Assembly: GCF_001646655.1 (NCBI RefSeq) | Contig: NZ_LPZN01000065.1 | Span: forward strand, 38,734 to 102,733 | Source: Rhodococcus gordoniae | Lineage (GTDB): Bacteria > Actinomycetota > Actinomycetes > Mycobacteriales > Mycobacteriaceae | DNA: 64,000 nucleotides | Reading direction: 5' to 3' | Shown: positions 28,790 through 38,197 of the stretch, one piece after another | Layout: each line of letters starts with the position of its first letter | Position numbering within the stretch: the stretch's first letter is position 1 | Made by a program: the position numbers and the translations under genes | Notes under the pieces: generated by a model | The model's database searches: none | Told to the model about the DNA's origin: nothing | The model's input: only the letters and a program-made list of their open reading frames with translations

Positions 28790-29302
28790 TCAGCCGAGCA
28801 GTTTCTGCCGCAATGCCTCGTCCTTCTCGAGCACCATCTGCTCGAGACCCGCCTGGAACCGTTCCATCCGCTCGCGCAGCGCCGGATCGGAGGCGCCGAG
28901 GATGCGGGCGGCGAGCAGACCCGCGTTGCGGGCGCCGCCGATGGAAACGGTGGCGACGGGAACACCGGCCGGCATCTGCACGATCGACAGGAGCGAATCC
29001 ATACCGTCGAGGTACTTCAGCGGTACCGGCACACCGATCACCGGCAGCGGGGTCGCCGAGGCCACCATGCCCGGCAGATGCGCGGCGCCGCCGGCACCGG
29101 CGATGACGACCTTGATACCGCGACCGGCGGCGTCCTTCGCGTAGTCGAGCATCCGCTGCGGCGTGCGGTGCGCCGAGACGACACCCACCTCGAAGCGGAT
29201 CCCGAACTCGACGAGCGCCTCGGCTGCGGCCTGCATGGTCGGCCAGTCCGAGTCGCTGCCCATGATCAGGCCGACCTGTGCGCCCTGCACCGCGTCATTC
29301 AC
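28790..29302 (-). CDS. purE: N5-carboxyaminoimidazole ribonucleotide mutase
   Basis: Class I PurE converts N5-CAIR to CAIR in purine synthesis. 170 aa from GTG 29302, with GGGAG 6-10 nt upstream. Signature pieces: [29 protein letters not shown] (catalytic His), [14 protein letters not shown] and [20 protein letters not shown]. The start overlaps the purK stop by 8 nt. PurK, the preceding gene, makes its substrate. Confidence 0.96.
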   Translation of the reverse strand: MNDAVQGAQVGLIMGSDSDWPTMQAAAEALVEFGIRFEVGVVSAHRTPQRMLDYAKDAAGRGIKVVIAGAGGAAHLPGMVASATPLPVIGVPVPLKYLDGMDSLLSIVQMPAGVPVATVSIGGARNAGLLAARILGASDPALRERMERFQAGLEQMVLEKDEALRQKLLG

Positions 29303-30569
29303 CGTTTTCTCCCGTGTGTTCGTTCCAACCGTCGGTCCACACCGCGTGCGACAGCCAGTGCGCTGCGCGTTCGGCGCGCTCACGCACCGCAGCGACGTAC
29401 TCGGGATCGTCGATCGATCCGGACGGTGCGCCGAGCACGTTGACGTGGCCGATCTTGCGGTCCTTGCGCTCCCCCTTGCCGTAGAGGTGCACATGCACGT
29501 CGGGCATCCGGGCGAACAGATGGTGCAGACGCTCGTCCATGCTCATCGCCGGCGCCTCGGGCGCACCGAGCACGTTCGCCATCACCGTCACCGGGGCGAT
29601 CGGGCTCGTGTCGCCGAGCGGATAGTCGAGCACGGCCCGCAGGTGCTGTTCGAACTGGCCGGTGCGTGCACCGTCCATACCCCAGTGGCCGGAATTGTGC
29701 GGACGCATCGCGAGTTCGTTGACGACCAGCTCACCGGAGCGGGTCTCGAACAGCTCGACTGCCATGACACCGACGACGCCGAGCTCTCCCGCGATCCGCA
29801 GGGCGAGCTGCTCGGCGGCGGTCGCGACGTCCTCGGCCAGATCCGGGGCAGGTGCTATGACGACGGCGCACTGACCGTCGCGTTGGACGGTCTCGACGAC
29901 CGGCCACGACGCACCCTGACCGAACGGGGACCGGGCGACCATCGCCGACAGTTCCCGCGTCCACTCGACCTTCTCCTCGGCGAGGAGCGGGACGCCGGCG
30001 GCGAGCTGCTCGGCGACGACCCGGTCGAGTTCGGCGTGATCGTCGAGGATCCACACACCGCGGCCGTCGTAACCACCGCGCGCGGCCTTGAGCACGTACG
30101 GATCACCGAGCGTGTCCAGGGCCGCGCGGGCGTCCTCGACCGAGGTGATCTCCGCGAACTTCGGCATCGGCGCGCCGAGCGCACCGAGCCGCTTCCGCAT
30201 CGCGATCTTGTCCTGGGCGTAGATCAAGGCCTGCGGGGGCGGCAGCACCGCGACACCCTCGCGCTGGAGCACCTCGAGGTGCTCGGTGGGAACGCCTTCG
30301 TGGTCGAAGGTGAGCGCGTGCGCACCGGTCGCGGCGCGGCGGAGGGCGTCGAGGTCGTCGTGACTGCCGATCACCACGTTCGGGCTGACCTGCGCGGCGG
30401 GTTCGTCCGGGCCGGCCGCGAGCACGCGCAGCGTCTGACCGAGGGCGATGGCCGCCTGATGCGTCATCCGCGCGAGCTGGCCTCCGCCGATCATCGTGAC
30501 GACGGGCATGCCGGTCGTCAGGGTGCGGGAGGTATCGGATCGGGGGGACGAATCAGGTCTGCCTGTCAC
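29295..30569 (-). CDS. purK: N5-carboxyaminoimidazole ribonucleotide synthase
   Basis: ATP-grasp enzyme that carboxylates AIR with bicarbonate and ATP to give N5-CAIR. About 424 aa. An N-terminal [22 protein letters not shown] nucleotide-like loop (about 23-44) is followed by [31 protein letters not shown] and [13 protein letters not shown], the last a strong family signature. The start is uncertain: GTG 30569 is used because mycobacterial enzymes also carry about 15-20 residues before the glycine loop; GTG 30587 and ATG 30509 are alternatives. Divergent from gtrA. Confidence 0.94.
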   Translation of the reverse strand: MTGRPDSSPRSDTSRTLTTGMPVVTMIGGGQLARMTHQAAIALGQTLRVLAAGPDEPAAQVSPNVVIGSHDDLDALRRAATGAHALTFDHEGVPTEHLEVLQREGVAVLPPPQALIYAQDKIAMRKRLGALGAPMPKFAEITSVEDARAALDTLGDPYVLKAARGGYDGRGVWILDDHAELDRVVAEQLAAGVPLLAEEKVEWTRELSAMVARSPFGQGASWPVVETVQRDGQCAVVIAPAPDLAEDVATAAEQLALRIAGELGVVGVMAVELFETRSGELVVNELAMRPHNSGHWGMDGARTGQFEQHLRAVLDYPLGDTSPIAPVTVMANVLGAPEAPAMSMDERLHHLFARMPDVHVHLYGKGERKDRKIGHVNVLGAPSGSIDDPEYVAAVRERAERAAHWLSHAVWTDGWNEHTGENGE

Positions 30570-30690
30570 GGCTGTCCATGGTGTCACAGCATGTCGTCAC
30601 GCCGTCCCGGGGCACCACGGACGAGCGACGGAGGCGTGTGGGAATGCCGACATGTGCGGTCGGGTTTCGGAAATTCACCTCCACGTTTCG

Positions 30691-30696
30691 TACACT
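30691..30696 (+). promoter_or_regulatory. Leaderless -10 box of the GtrA gene
   Basis: TACACT ends 7 nt before the GTG at 30704, with no ribosome site. Confidence 0.55.
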
Positions 30697-30703
30697 TCTC
30701 CAA

Positions 30704-31237
30704 GTGGCCGTCGTCGATGAAGCGTTGAGCAGAGTTCCCCAGCCTTTGCGGGGGCTGTTGCTCCGGCATCGCGAATTGATCAAGTTCGCCATCGTCGGCG
30801 GTACGACCTTCGTGATCGACTCGTCGATCTTCTACACGCTCAAGCTCACGATCCTGGCCGAGAAGCCGGTGACCGCCAAGATCATCGCCGGCGTGGTCGC
30901 AGTGATCTGCTCGTACATCCTCAACCGCGAATGGTCCTTCCGTAACCGCGGTGGCCGCGAGCGTGCCCACGAGGCGTTCCTGTTCTTCTTCATCAGCGGG
31001 ATCGGGGTGGTGCTGTCCTTCATCCCGCTGTGGATCTCGAGTTACGTCTTCGACCTGCGTGTTCCCGAGGTGAGCCTCGCGACGGAGAACATCGCCGACT
31101 TCGTCAGCGCGTACATCATCGGCAACCTGCTGCAGATGATCTTCCGGTTCTACTGCTTCCGGAAGTTCGTCTTTCCCGAGGAGATGGTTCCGGACACCCC
31201 CGCCGACGAGCACACCGGGCAGCTCGACCGATCCTGA
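30704..31237 (+). CDS. GtrA-family membrane protein
   Basis: 177 aa, four predicted transmembrane helices. GtrA-like proteins are thought to flip polyprenyl-phosphate sugars across the membrane for envelope glycan modification. The family start ELIKFAIVGGTTFVIDSSIFYTL, the NREWSFRN motif between helices 2 and 3, and IGNLLQMIFRFYCFRKFVF near the end are all present. The longer frame from 30578 contains no family sequence; the GTG with its -10 box is preferred. M. tuberculosis has the same gene next to purK. Confidence 0.9.
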   Translation: MAVVDEALSRVPQPLRGLLLRHRELIKFAIVGGTTFVIDSSIFYTLKLTILAEKPVTAKIIAGVVAVICSYILNREWSFRNRGGRERAHEAFLFFFISGIGVVLSFIPLWISSYVFDLRVPEVSLATENIADFVSAYIIGNLLQMIFRFYCFRKFVFPEEMVPDTPADEHTGQLDRS

Positions 31238-31259
31238 TCCCCGACCGGCCCGATCGGGT

Positions 31260-32567
31260 CTAACGAGGTTCGCGTGTCCCGCTCGCCGGCCGCATGTCCC
31301 GATCGCGCTGTGCCCCGAGGAACAGGGCGAACAGTGCGGGCCGGCGGCGCTGCAGTTCGAGCCGGCCGCCGTCCGCCTCCGCGAGGGCACGCGCCAGCGC
31401 CAGGCCCACCCCGGTCGAACCACCCCCGGAGAACCCGCGGTCGAAGACGTACGGGGCGACCTCGTCGCTGACGCCCTCCCCCTCGTCGGCGACCTCGATG
31501 CACACCGTGACGTCGCCGCGGGTCGCGACGTGCCGCACCGAGACCGTGCACGTGCCGCCTCCGTGCACGAGTGCGTTGTCGACCAGCACCGCGACCGCCT
31601 CCCGCAACCGCGAACCGGTCACCGCCGCCCGCAGCGACGGGTCGCCGCGCAGCACCAGTTCCCGTCCGGCCTCCTCGTAGGGCCCACGCCAGTCGGCGAT
31701 GACCCCGGTGAGTTCGCCGACCACCGAGACGTCCGTGCGCTGGTCGGCGCTGCTGTCGCGGGACTGGCGCACGAGCCCGTCGATCGCGGTGGTCAACCGG
31801 TCCACCTGGGCCATGGCCGCGTCGGCCTCCTCCACCACGGCGGGATCCTCGTGGGTGGACAACTCGTCCAGACGCAGCCGGATCGCGGTCATCCGGGAGC
31901 GGAGCTGATGCGACACGTCGCCGACGAGCGCGTGCTCGCGTTGCAGGCGGTGCGAGATCTCGACGGCGGCCGCGTCCAGCACGTCCGAGACGCGATCCAG
32001 CTCGGGGATGCCGTGCCGCCGGGCCACCGGGCGGAAATCTCCCTCGGCGAGGCGGGCCGCCCGGTTCGCCACGTCGCGCAGCGGGTCGGCGAGTCGTCGG
32101 GCGGTCGCCACCGCGACCAGCGCCCCGGCCGCGACGGACAGCAACACGAGCAGACTCACCGCGGCGAGCACCTGTTGCTGCAGGGTGCGCATGCTCTCCG
32201 AGGGCACCTCGATGAGCAGCGAGCCCGACGTGCCCATCGACAACGACTCGACGATCGACGCCCCGAGCACCGGCGTGCCGATGTCCAGGCGTGCCGCGAC
32301 GTTCTCGGGGGTCGGATACACCACGACGGCCCGTCCGTCGGTGGGAACGAGCAGGCGCAGCGAACTCGTATCGAGCCCCCCGACGACGAATCCGTCGGTG
32401 CCCTCCTGGGCGATGATCTCGTCGGCCATGCGTTCGAGCCGAGTCTGCAGGTCGCGCCGGGCGGTGTCCTCGACGAACAGGAAGGCCGTGTAGGCCAGGG
32501 GGACGCCGAGCAACAACGCGACGAGCAGCACGGTCGCCAGGACGGCGTTGAGGATGCGGCTGCGCAC
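31260..32567 (-). CDS. Sensor histidine kinase (OmpR-type pair)
   Basis: 435 aa. A transmembrane helix at about 7-30 (AVLATVLLVALLLGVPLAYTA region) and one at about 133-155 (VSLLVLLSVAAGALVAVATA) flank a roughly 100-residue extracytoplasmic sensor. HAMP and the His box ALVGDVSHQLRSRMTAIRLRL follow. The box is SHQLRS rather than SHELRT, a Gln substitution seen in some actinobacterial kinases. HATPase motifs: VDNALVHGGG, DEGEGV, STGVGLALARALAEADGG. It sits 10 nt after its response regulator and is convergent with gtrA. Signal unknown. Confidence 0.92.
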   Translation of the reverse strand: MRSRILNAVLATVLLVALLLGVPLAYTAFLFVEDTARRDLQTRLERMADEIIAQEGTDGFVVGGLDTSSLRLLVPTDGRAVVVYPTPENVAARLDIGTPVLGASIVESLSMGTSGSLLIEVPSESMRTLQQQVLAAVSLLVLLSVAAGALVAVATARRLADPLRDVANRAARLAEGDFRPVARRHGIPELDRVSDVLDAAAVEISHRLQREHALVGDVSHQLRSRMTAIRLRLDELSTHEDPAVVEEADAAMAQVDRLTTAIDGLVRQSRDSSADQRTDVSVVGELTGVIADWRGPYEEAGRELVLRGDPSLRAAVTGSRLREAVAVLVDNALVHGGGTCTVSVRHVATRGDVTVCIEVADEGEGVSDEVAPYVFDRGFSGGGSTGVGLALARALAEADGGRLELQRRRPALFALFLGAQRDRDMRPASGTREPR

Positions 32568-32577
32568 GCCGGAAAGG

Positions 32578-33261
32578 CTAGTCGGTGTTCAGCCGGAAAC
32601 CGACGCCGCGCACCGTGGCGATGCGACGTTCCCCGGCCGGTCCCTCGTCGCCGATCTTGCGGCGCAACCACGACATGTGCATGTCGAGAGTCTTCGAACC
32701 GCGCAGATCGGCGTCGCCCCACACCTCCTCGAGAATGGCGTCGCGAGAGACGACCTGCCCCGCGTGCTCGAGCAGCACACGCAGGAGCTCGTACTCCTTG
32801 TTGGCGAGGGTCACTTCCGAGCCGTCCACGAGGACGCGGCGCGCGGCGCGCTCGAGCCGGATCCCGGCGACGTCCACGATGTCGTCGTTCTCCGGACCGC
32901 CACGGCGACGCAGCAGCGCACGCACACGCGCCATGAGTTCGGCGAGGCGGAAGGGTTTGCCGACGTAGTCGTCGGCACCGGCATCGAGACCGACGACGAA
33001 GTCCACTTCGTCGGTGCGGGCGGTGAGCATGAGGACGGCGAGATCGGAGCGGCTCGCCCGGATCTGGCGGCACACCTCGAGTCCGTCCATTCCGGGGAGA
33101 CCGAGATCGAGGATGAGCAGTTCGAACCTGCCCGACAGTGCCTGTTCGAGCGCGGCCGGACCGTTGTCCTCGACGGTCACGTCGTACCCTTCGCGTCCCA
33201 GCGCGCGGGACAGCGGTGCAGCGATGGCGTCGTCGTCTTCGGCGAGTAGAACGGCAGTCAC
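32578..33261 (-). CDS. OmpR-family response regulator
   Basis: 227 aa. The receiver domain has AEDDDAIAAPLSRAL, the phospho-acceptor Asp in LLILDLGLPGMDG and Lys in VGKPFRLAELMARV. The winged-helix DNA-binding part ends RRIATVRGVGFRLNTD. Two GTG codons are adjacent; 33261 is favoured because a TAGGCT box lies exactly 6 nt upstream (33268-33273), matching the leaderless pattern seen elsewhere. Partner of the kinase downstream. Confidence 0.93.
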   Translation of the reverse strand: MTAVLLAEDDDAIAAPLSRALGREGYDVTVEDNGPAALEQALSGRFELLILDLGLPGMDGLEVCRQIRASRSDLAVLMLTARTDEVDFVVGLDAGADDYVGKPFRLAELMARVRALLRRRGGPENDDIVDVAGIRLERAARRVLVDGSEVTLANKEYELLRVLLEHAGQVVSRDAILEEVWGDADLRGSKTLDMHMSWLRRKIGDEGPAGERRIATVRGVGFRLNTD

Positions 33262-33267
33262 CACGCC

Positions 33268-33273
33268 AGCCTA
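33268..33273 (-). promoter_or_regulatory. Leaderless -10 box of the OmpR-type two-component operon
   Basis: TAGGCT on the minus strand, 6 nt before GTG 33261. Confidence 0.5.
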
Positions 33274-33336
33274 CGGATCGGGGTTCGCTTTGTCGGGATT
33301 ACGAGCGGGTCGTGTCGGCGGTCGCTCCACTCGCCG

Positions 33337-33900
33337 TCACCAGGCCTTCCGGTGCTCGTGTTCGTCGCGCCGGTAGCGAGTGGTGTGACGGTCGTCGGGG
33401 CGCGACTCCTGTGCGTCGAAGGCCTGCCGGTAGAGCAGGGCGTGCACCTGCTGCACGTCGGGGATGTCGTCGAACTCGATGGGATCGTCGGCCGCGGAGA
33501 CGACGACGAGCGTGCCGGTCCGCAGTATCCGGTCGACGAGACCGTGCCGGAACTGGACGTTGCTGATCCGGCCCATCGGGATGTCGATACCGGTGTGGGT
33601 GAGGACGCCGGTGCGGACGAGGACGCGCCGGTCGGTGACGATGAAATGCGTCGTCAGCCACCCGACGAAACGGGGGACGCACAGCCGGCCGACGATACCG
33701 ATCCATGCGACGGCCACGGCGACGGCGCACACGGTCGCGGCCGCACCGTCGAGGCGCGCCTGGATCGTGCCCAGCAGGAATCCGGCGATCATCGTGGACG
33801 CGAGGAAGATCACCGTCGGCAGCACGAGCGCCTTCCAGTGCGGATGCCGATGCAGCAGCAACTCTTCCTCGGGTGCAAGGGCGTCCTCCGGATATCCCAT
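33337..33900 (-). CDS. PH-domain (bPH_2) membrane protein
   Basis: 187 aa. Two transmembrane helices at about 26-48 and 53-75 are followed by a bacterial PH-like domain with the family signature THFIVTDRRVLVRTGVLTHTG and IPMGRISNVQFRHGLVDRIL. The C-terminus is charged and His-rich. The start is ATG 33900. The orthologue in M. tuberculosis is also upstream-adjacent to birA. Function unknown; some members are envelope-associated. Confidence 0.88.
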   Translation of the reverse strand: MGYPEDALAPEEELLLHRHPHWKALVLPTVIFLASTMIAGFLLGTIQARLDGAAATVCAVAVAVAWIGIVGRLCVPRFVGWLTTHFIVTDRRVLVRTGVLTHTGIDIPMGRISNVQFRHGLVDRILRTGTLVVVSAADDPIEFDDIPDVQQVHALLYRQAFDAQESRPDDRHTTRYRRDEHEHRKAW

Positions 33901-33955
33901 ACCGCTCACGATGGCATATGCCGGTGCCGTGCCGATGCGAGCGGTCGCCCGGCGA

Positions 33956-34801
33956 TCAGACCGGGCGCAGATGTGTGATGTCGCCCGCAGCGACCGCCAC
34001 GGTATCTCCCCCACCGTCGGGGCGGATCACGATGCGCCCCTGGTCGTCGACGTCGGTGGCGACGCCGTGCAGCTCGGTGTCGCCGGGCAGGATCGCACGG
34101 ACGCGTTGCCCGATCGTGCTGCACCGTTCGCGGTACGCCGCGGCCAGATCGGCGGTGTCCCATCCCGCGCGGGCCCATGCCCGGATCCGCTCACCGAAAC
34201 CCGCCAGCAGCGCCTGCGCGAGCGGGGTGCGATCGAGTTCGGCGGCATCCTCGAGCAACAGAGAGGTGGCGGTGGGCACAGGCAGTTCGTCGCGCCCGAG
34301 GGTGGCGTTGATGCCGATCCCGGCGACCACCGTGGGCACCGGCGAGGTGGTGGCGACCTCCACGAGGATGCCGGCGAGCTTGCGTCCGTCGACCAGAACG
34401 TCGTTGGGCCACTTCAATTTCGCCTCGACGCCGGTGACCGATCGCACGGCGTCGACCGTGGCGACGCCGCACAGCAGCGGGAGCCATCCGAGGTTCTGCA
34501 GCGGGCACTCGGGCAGGCGCAGCAGGACCGAGACGATGATCTGCGCGCCGGGCACCCCGTTCCAGCTGCGCGAGTGGCGGCCCCGGCCCCCGTGCTGGAA
34601 CTCGGCGAGGAGCACCCGGCGGTCGTCGCCGGTCGCGGCGACGACGAGCAGATCCGCGTTGGTCGAAGCCGTGTCGGCGACGACGTCGAGACGGGTGTAG
34701 AAGCCTTCACGCTCGGCGCCGACGAGAACATCGCGTAGCGCCGCCTCGTCGAGCGGTGTGCGGAGGGCGGGAAGATCGGTCGTGGGCCGGTCGGATGCCA
34801 T
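33956..34801 (-). CDS. birA: Biotin-[acetyl-CoA carboxylase] ligase
   Basis: Activates biotin as biotinyl-AMP and attaches it to the Lys of biotin carboxyl carrier domains, such as that of AccA3 in this window. 281 aa. It is a class I enzyme: there is no N-terminal helix-turn-helix, so it is unlikely to act as a repressor. Motifs include STNADLLV, the biotin-binding GRGRHSRSWNGVPGAQI (GRGRxxRxW) and LKWPNDVLVDGRKLAGILVE. A TAGGCT box 6 nt before ATG 34801 indicates a leaderless start. Divergent from accD5. Confidence 0.95.
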   Translation of the reverse strand: MASDRPTTDLPALRTPLDEAALRDVLVGAEREGFYTRLDVVADTASTNADLLVVAATGDDRRVLLAEFQHGGRGRHSRSWNGVPGAQIIVSVLLRLPECPLQNLGWLPLLCGVATVDAVRSVTGVEAKLKWPNDVLVDGRKLAGILVEVATTSPVPTVVAGIGINATLGRDELPVPTATSLLLEDAAELDRTPLAQALLAGFGERIRAWARAGWDTADLAAAYRERCSTIGQRVRAILPGDTELHGVATDVDDQGRIVIRPDGGGDTVAVAAGDITHLRPV

Positions 34802-34807
34802 GTACAC

Positions 34808-34813
34808 AGCCTA
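34808..34813 (-). promoter_or_regulatory. Leaderless -10 box of birA
   Basis: TAGGCT on the minus strand, 6 nt before the ATG at 34801. Confidence 0.55.
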
Positions 34814-34828
34814 AAGTGGACCTTCGCC

Positions 34829-34846
34829 ACCTACCCGCCGGTAGGT
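34829..34846. promoter_or_regulatory. Operator-like dyad between birA and accD5
   Basis: ACCTACC-CGCC-GGTAGGT: two perfect 7-bp inverted arms with a 4-nt spacer. It covers the position expected for the birA -35 element and lies about 57 bp upstream of the accD5 -10 box, so one bound dimer could affect both genes. Confidence 0.5.
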
Positions 34847-34902
34847 CCGGCGCGGTGCCCGGCCTTCGGGACCTCGATGCAACGGCCTTGTATGACGATC
34901 GC

Positions 34903-34908
34903 TAAGCT
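34903..34908 (+). promoter_or_regulatory. -10 box of accD5
   Basis: TAAGCT, 8 nt before the accD5 ATG; no ribosome site is visible, so the message is leaderless or nearly so. Confidence 0.5.
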
Positions 34909-34916
34909 GACGTGCC

Positions 34917-36557
<1,641 letters not shown>

Positions 36558-36563
36558 CGCTCT

Positions 36564-36596
36564 GCGGCAGGACCGGGCGCACCCCGGTCCTGCCGC
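36564..36596 (+). terminator. Hairpin after accD5 (terminator or attenuator)
   Basis: Perfect 14-bp stem (36564-36577 and 36583-36596) with a 5-nt loop starts 6 nt beyond the accD5 stop. It lies inside the accD5-accE5 gap and may lower transcription into accE5. Confidence 0.75.
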
Positions 36597-36655
36597 GACC
36601 TGCACGGCGTAGCACGTCGCCGACGACGTGCGATGAACCCGAGAGAGGGATCGAC

Positions 36656-36718
36656 ATGACAGCGACCCGGTGGGCATCCGATGCCCGTGCGGACGCGTAT
36701 CCGGGGGGTGCCCTGTGA
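36656..36718 (+). CDS. 20-codon leader ORF coupled to accE5
   Basis: ATG 36656 is preceded by GAGAGAGGGA at 5 nt, one of the best ribosome sites in this window. The 20-aa product (MTATRWASDA then RADAYPGGAL) ends in a TGA that overlaps the accE5 GTG as GTGA, in a different frame. It is too short to be an enzyme. It is likely a leader peptide delivering ribosomes to accE5 or sensing translation. Expression is inferred. Confidence 0.5.
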   Translation: MTATRWASDARADAYPGGAL

Positions 36719-37041
36719 CAGCGACGACAGAGGACAAGATCATCACCGAGTTCGAAGTCGACGAGCAGTCGCCCACGGTCGAGGCCACGCCCGACGACGG
36801 AGCGGGAGAAGCCGCTCCGGAGAGCCCCGCGGTCGCCGAGACCGCGGCCGCCCTCCGCATCGTCAAGGGCAATCCGACCGACGAGGAGATCGCGGCTCTC
36901 GTCGCCGTGCTCGCCGCTGCCGCTGCGTCGGCCGGCGAGGACGTGAGCGACACCCGGCCGCCCGAGACCTGGGGGGATCCGACCCGGATGCACCGCCGGT
37001 GGGCGCCGTTCTCGCCGTATTCCTACCCGAACCGCGGCTGA
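36715..37041 (+). CDS. accE5: Acyl-CoA carboxylase epsilon subunit AccE5
   Basis: Small actinobacteria-specific subunit that stimulates AccD5-AccA3 carboxylase. 108 aa. An acidic, disordered N-terminus (EFEVDEQSPTVEATPDDG) leads to the family core LRIVKGNPTDEEIAALVAVL and a C-terminal WGDPTRMHRRWAPFSPYSYP typical of epsilon subunits. GTG 36715 overlaps the stop of a 20-codon leader ORF, and GGGGGG lies upstream. maf begins 1 nt after its stop. Confidence 0.92.
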   Translation: MTATTEDKIITEFEVDEQSPTVEATPDDGAGEAAPESPAVAETAAALRIVKGNPTDEEIAALVAVLAAAAASAGEDVSDTRPPETWGDPTRMHRRWAPFSPYSYPNRG

Positions 37042-37042
37042 C

Positions 37043-37705
37043 GTGCCCCGGCTCGTTCTGGCCTCGGCTTCACCCGCCCGCCTCGCGGTTCTCCACGCGG
37101 CGGGCGTGAAGCCGTTGGTGCAGGTGTCGGAGGTCGACGAGGACGCGCTCATCGCGTCCCTCGGCCCCGGCACGCCGCCGGCGCAGGTGGTCACCGAGCT
37201 GGCCCGCGCCAAGGCCACCGACATCCTGCCGGTCCTGCGCGAGCAGGGTCTGCGGGACGCCGTCGTCATCGGCTGCGACTCGATGCTTCTGATCGACGAC
37301 GACCTGCAGGGCAAGCCCGGCACCGTCGAGGCGGCCCGGGAGCGCTGGCGGACGATCGCCGGTCGCAGCGGCGAGCTGCTCACGGGTCATGCCGTGCTCC
37401 GCGTCCGGGACGACGAGGTCGTCGCCGAGGTCGCCGACCACAGCGGCACCGTCGTACACTTCGGCACCCCCACCGACGAGGAGCTCGAGGCGTATCTCGA
37501 CAGCGGTGAGCCGCTCGAAGTGGCCGGCGCCTTCACGCTCGACGGTCACGGTGGCTGGTTCGTCGAGCGCATCGAGGGCGATCCGTCGTCGGTCATCGGC
37601 ATCGGACTCCCGCTGGTGCGGCGCCTGCTCGCCGAGGTCGATATCTCCGTGGCGCGGTTGTGGGCCGAGAATGCTGCCATCCCCTTGGAGTCGCTCGAGA
37701 ACTAG
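37043..37705 (+). CDS. Maf-family nucleotide pyrophosphatase
   Basis: Hydrolyses modified or canonical nucleoside triphosphates, and is linked to house-cleaning and septum inhibition in other bacteria. 220 aa. Signature: RLVLASASPARLAVLHAAG at the N-terminus, the catalytic acidic VIGCDSMLLIDD, GKPGTVEAARERW and ITGHAVL-like segment (LLTGHAVLRV), then IEGDPSSVIGIGLPLV. The typical Arg-rich SxR motif reads SPAR. GTG start 1 nt after accE5; the same acc-maf-sseA order is known in mycobacteria. Confidence 0.92.
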   Translation: MPRLVLASASPARLAVLHAAGVKPLVQVSEVDEDALIASLGPGTPPAQVVTELARAKATDILPVLREQGLRDAVVIGCDSMLLIDDDLQGKPGTVEAARERWRTIAGRSGELLTGHAVLRVRDDEVVAEVADHSGTVVHFGTPTDEELEAYLDSGEPLEVAGAFTLDGHGGWFVERIEGDPSSVIGIGLPLVRRLLAEVDISVARLWAENAAIPLESLEN

Positions 37706-37718
37706 GCCGTGTCCGGCC

Positions 37719-38135
37719 CTATCGGGTCGCGCCGCCGTACAGGGATTTCTGCAGCGAGGTCACCATCGCCTCGGCCTTGGCCTTCGCGCGGTCCGCGTCC
37801 ACTCCGTCGAACGTCTCGTCCACGGTCTCGCACCACAACTGCAACCACCGCTCGAATCGGGCGGGGGTCAGTCCGTGGTGCCCGTGCAGCGCCCGGTGCA
37901 CCGGCACGAACGCGCCGCGATAACGGGTCGTGCGGAAGAGGATCTGCTCCCAGAAGTCGCCCACGACCACCAGATGGTCGTCGAGTCCGACCACGGCGAG
38001 AACATCGAAGACCGGTGCGAGCACGGGATCGGCGAGTGCGCGTTCGTAGAACCGGCGGACCAGCAGGTCGATGTGGTCCCGCGATGCGAGTTCGGCGCGG
38101 GCCGGCCGCCCGGCGTGAGGGTTGCTGCGGGTCAC
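37719..38135 (-). CDS. Group III truncated haemoglobin
   Basis: 138 aa globin of the TrHb3 class. It has the helix start [19 protein letters not shown], then [33 protein letters not shown] containing the proximal His in PVHRAL, and [13 protein letters not shown]. Members bind O2, CO or peroxide and are thought to handle reactive species. The gene runs opposite to its neighbours, only 13 bp beyond maf and divergent from sseA. It interrupts a block that is otherwise co-directional. Physiological role unknown. Confidence 0.9.
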   Translation of the reverse strand: MTRSNPHAGRPARAELASRDHIDLLVRRFYERALADPVLAPVFDVLAVVGLDDHLVVVGDFWEQILFRTTRYRGAFVPVHRALHGHHGLTPARFERWLQLWCETVDETFDGVDADRAKAKAEAMVTSLQKSLYGGATR

Positions 38136-38197
38136 GTCCCGTCACGGTACCGCCTAGAATCGACGGCGCACCTGCCACCACAGCCTCAGGAGCCCAT

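Noticed and set aside
31249..31258. CCCGATCGGG palindrome between gtrA and the kinase gene
   Set aside because: Ten bases of GC-rich symmetry are expected by chance in this composition and no stem extends from it.
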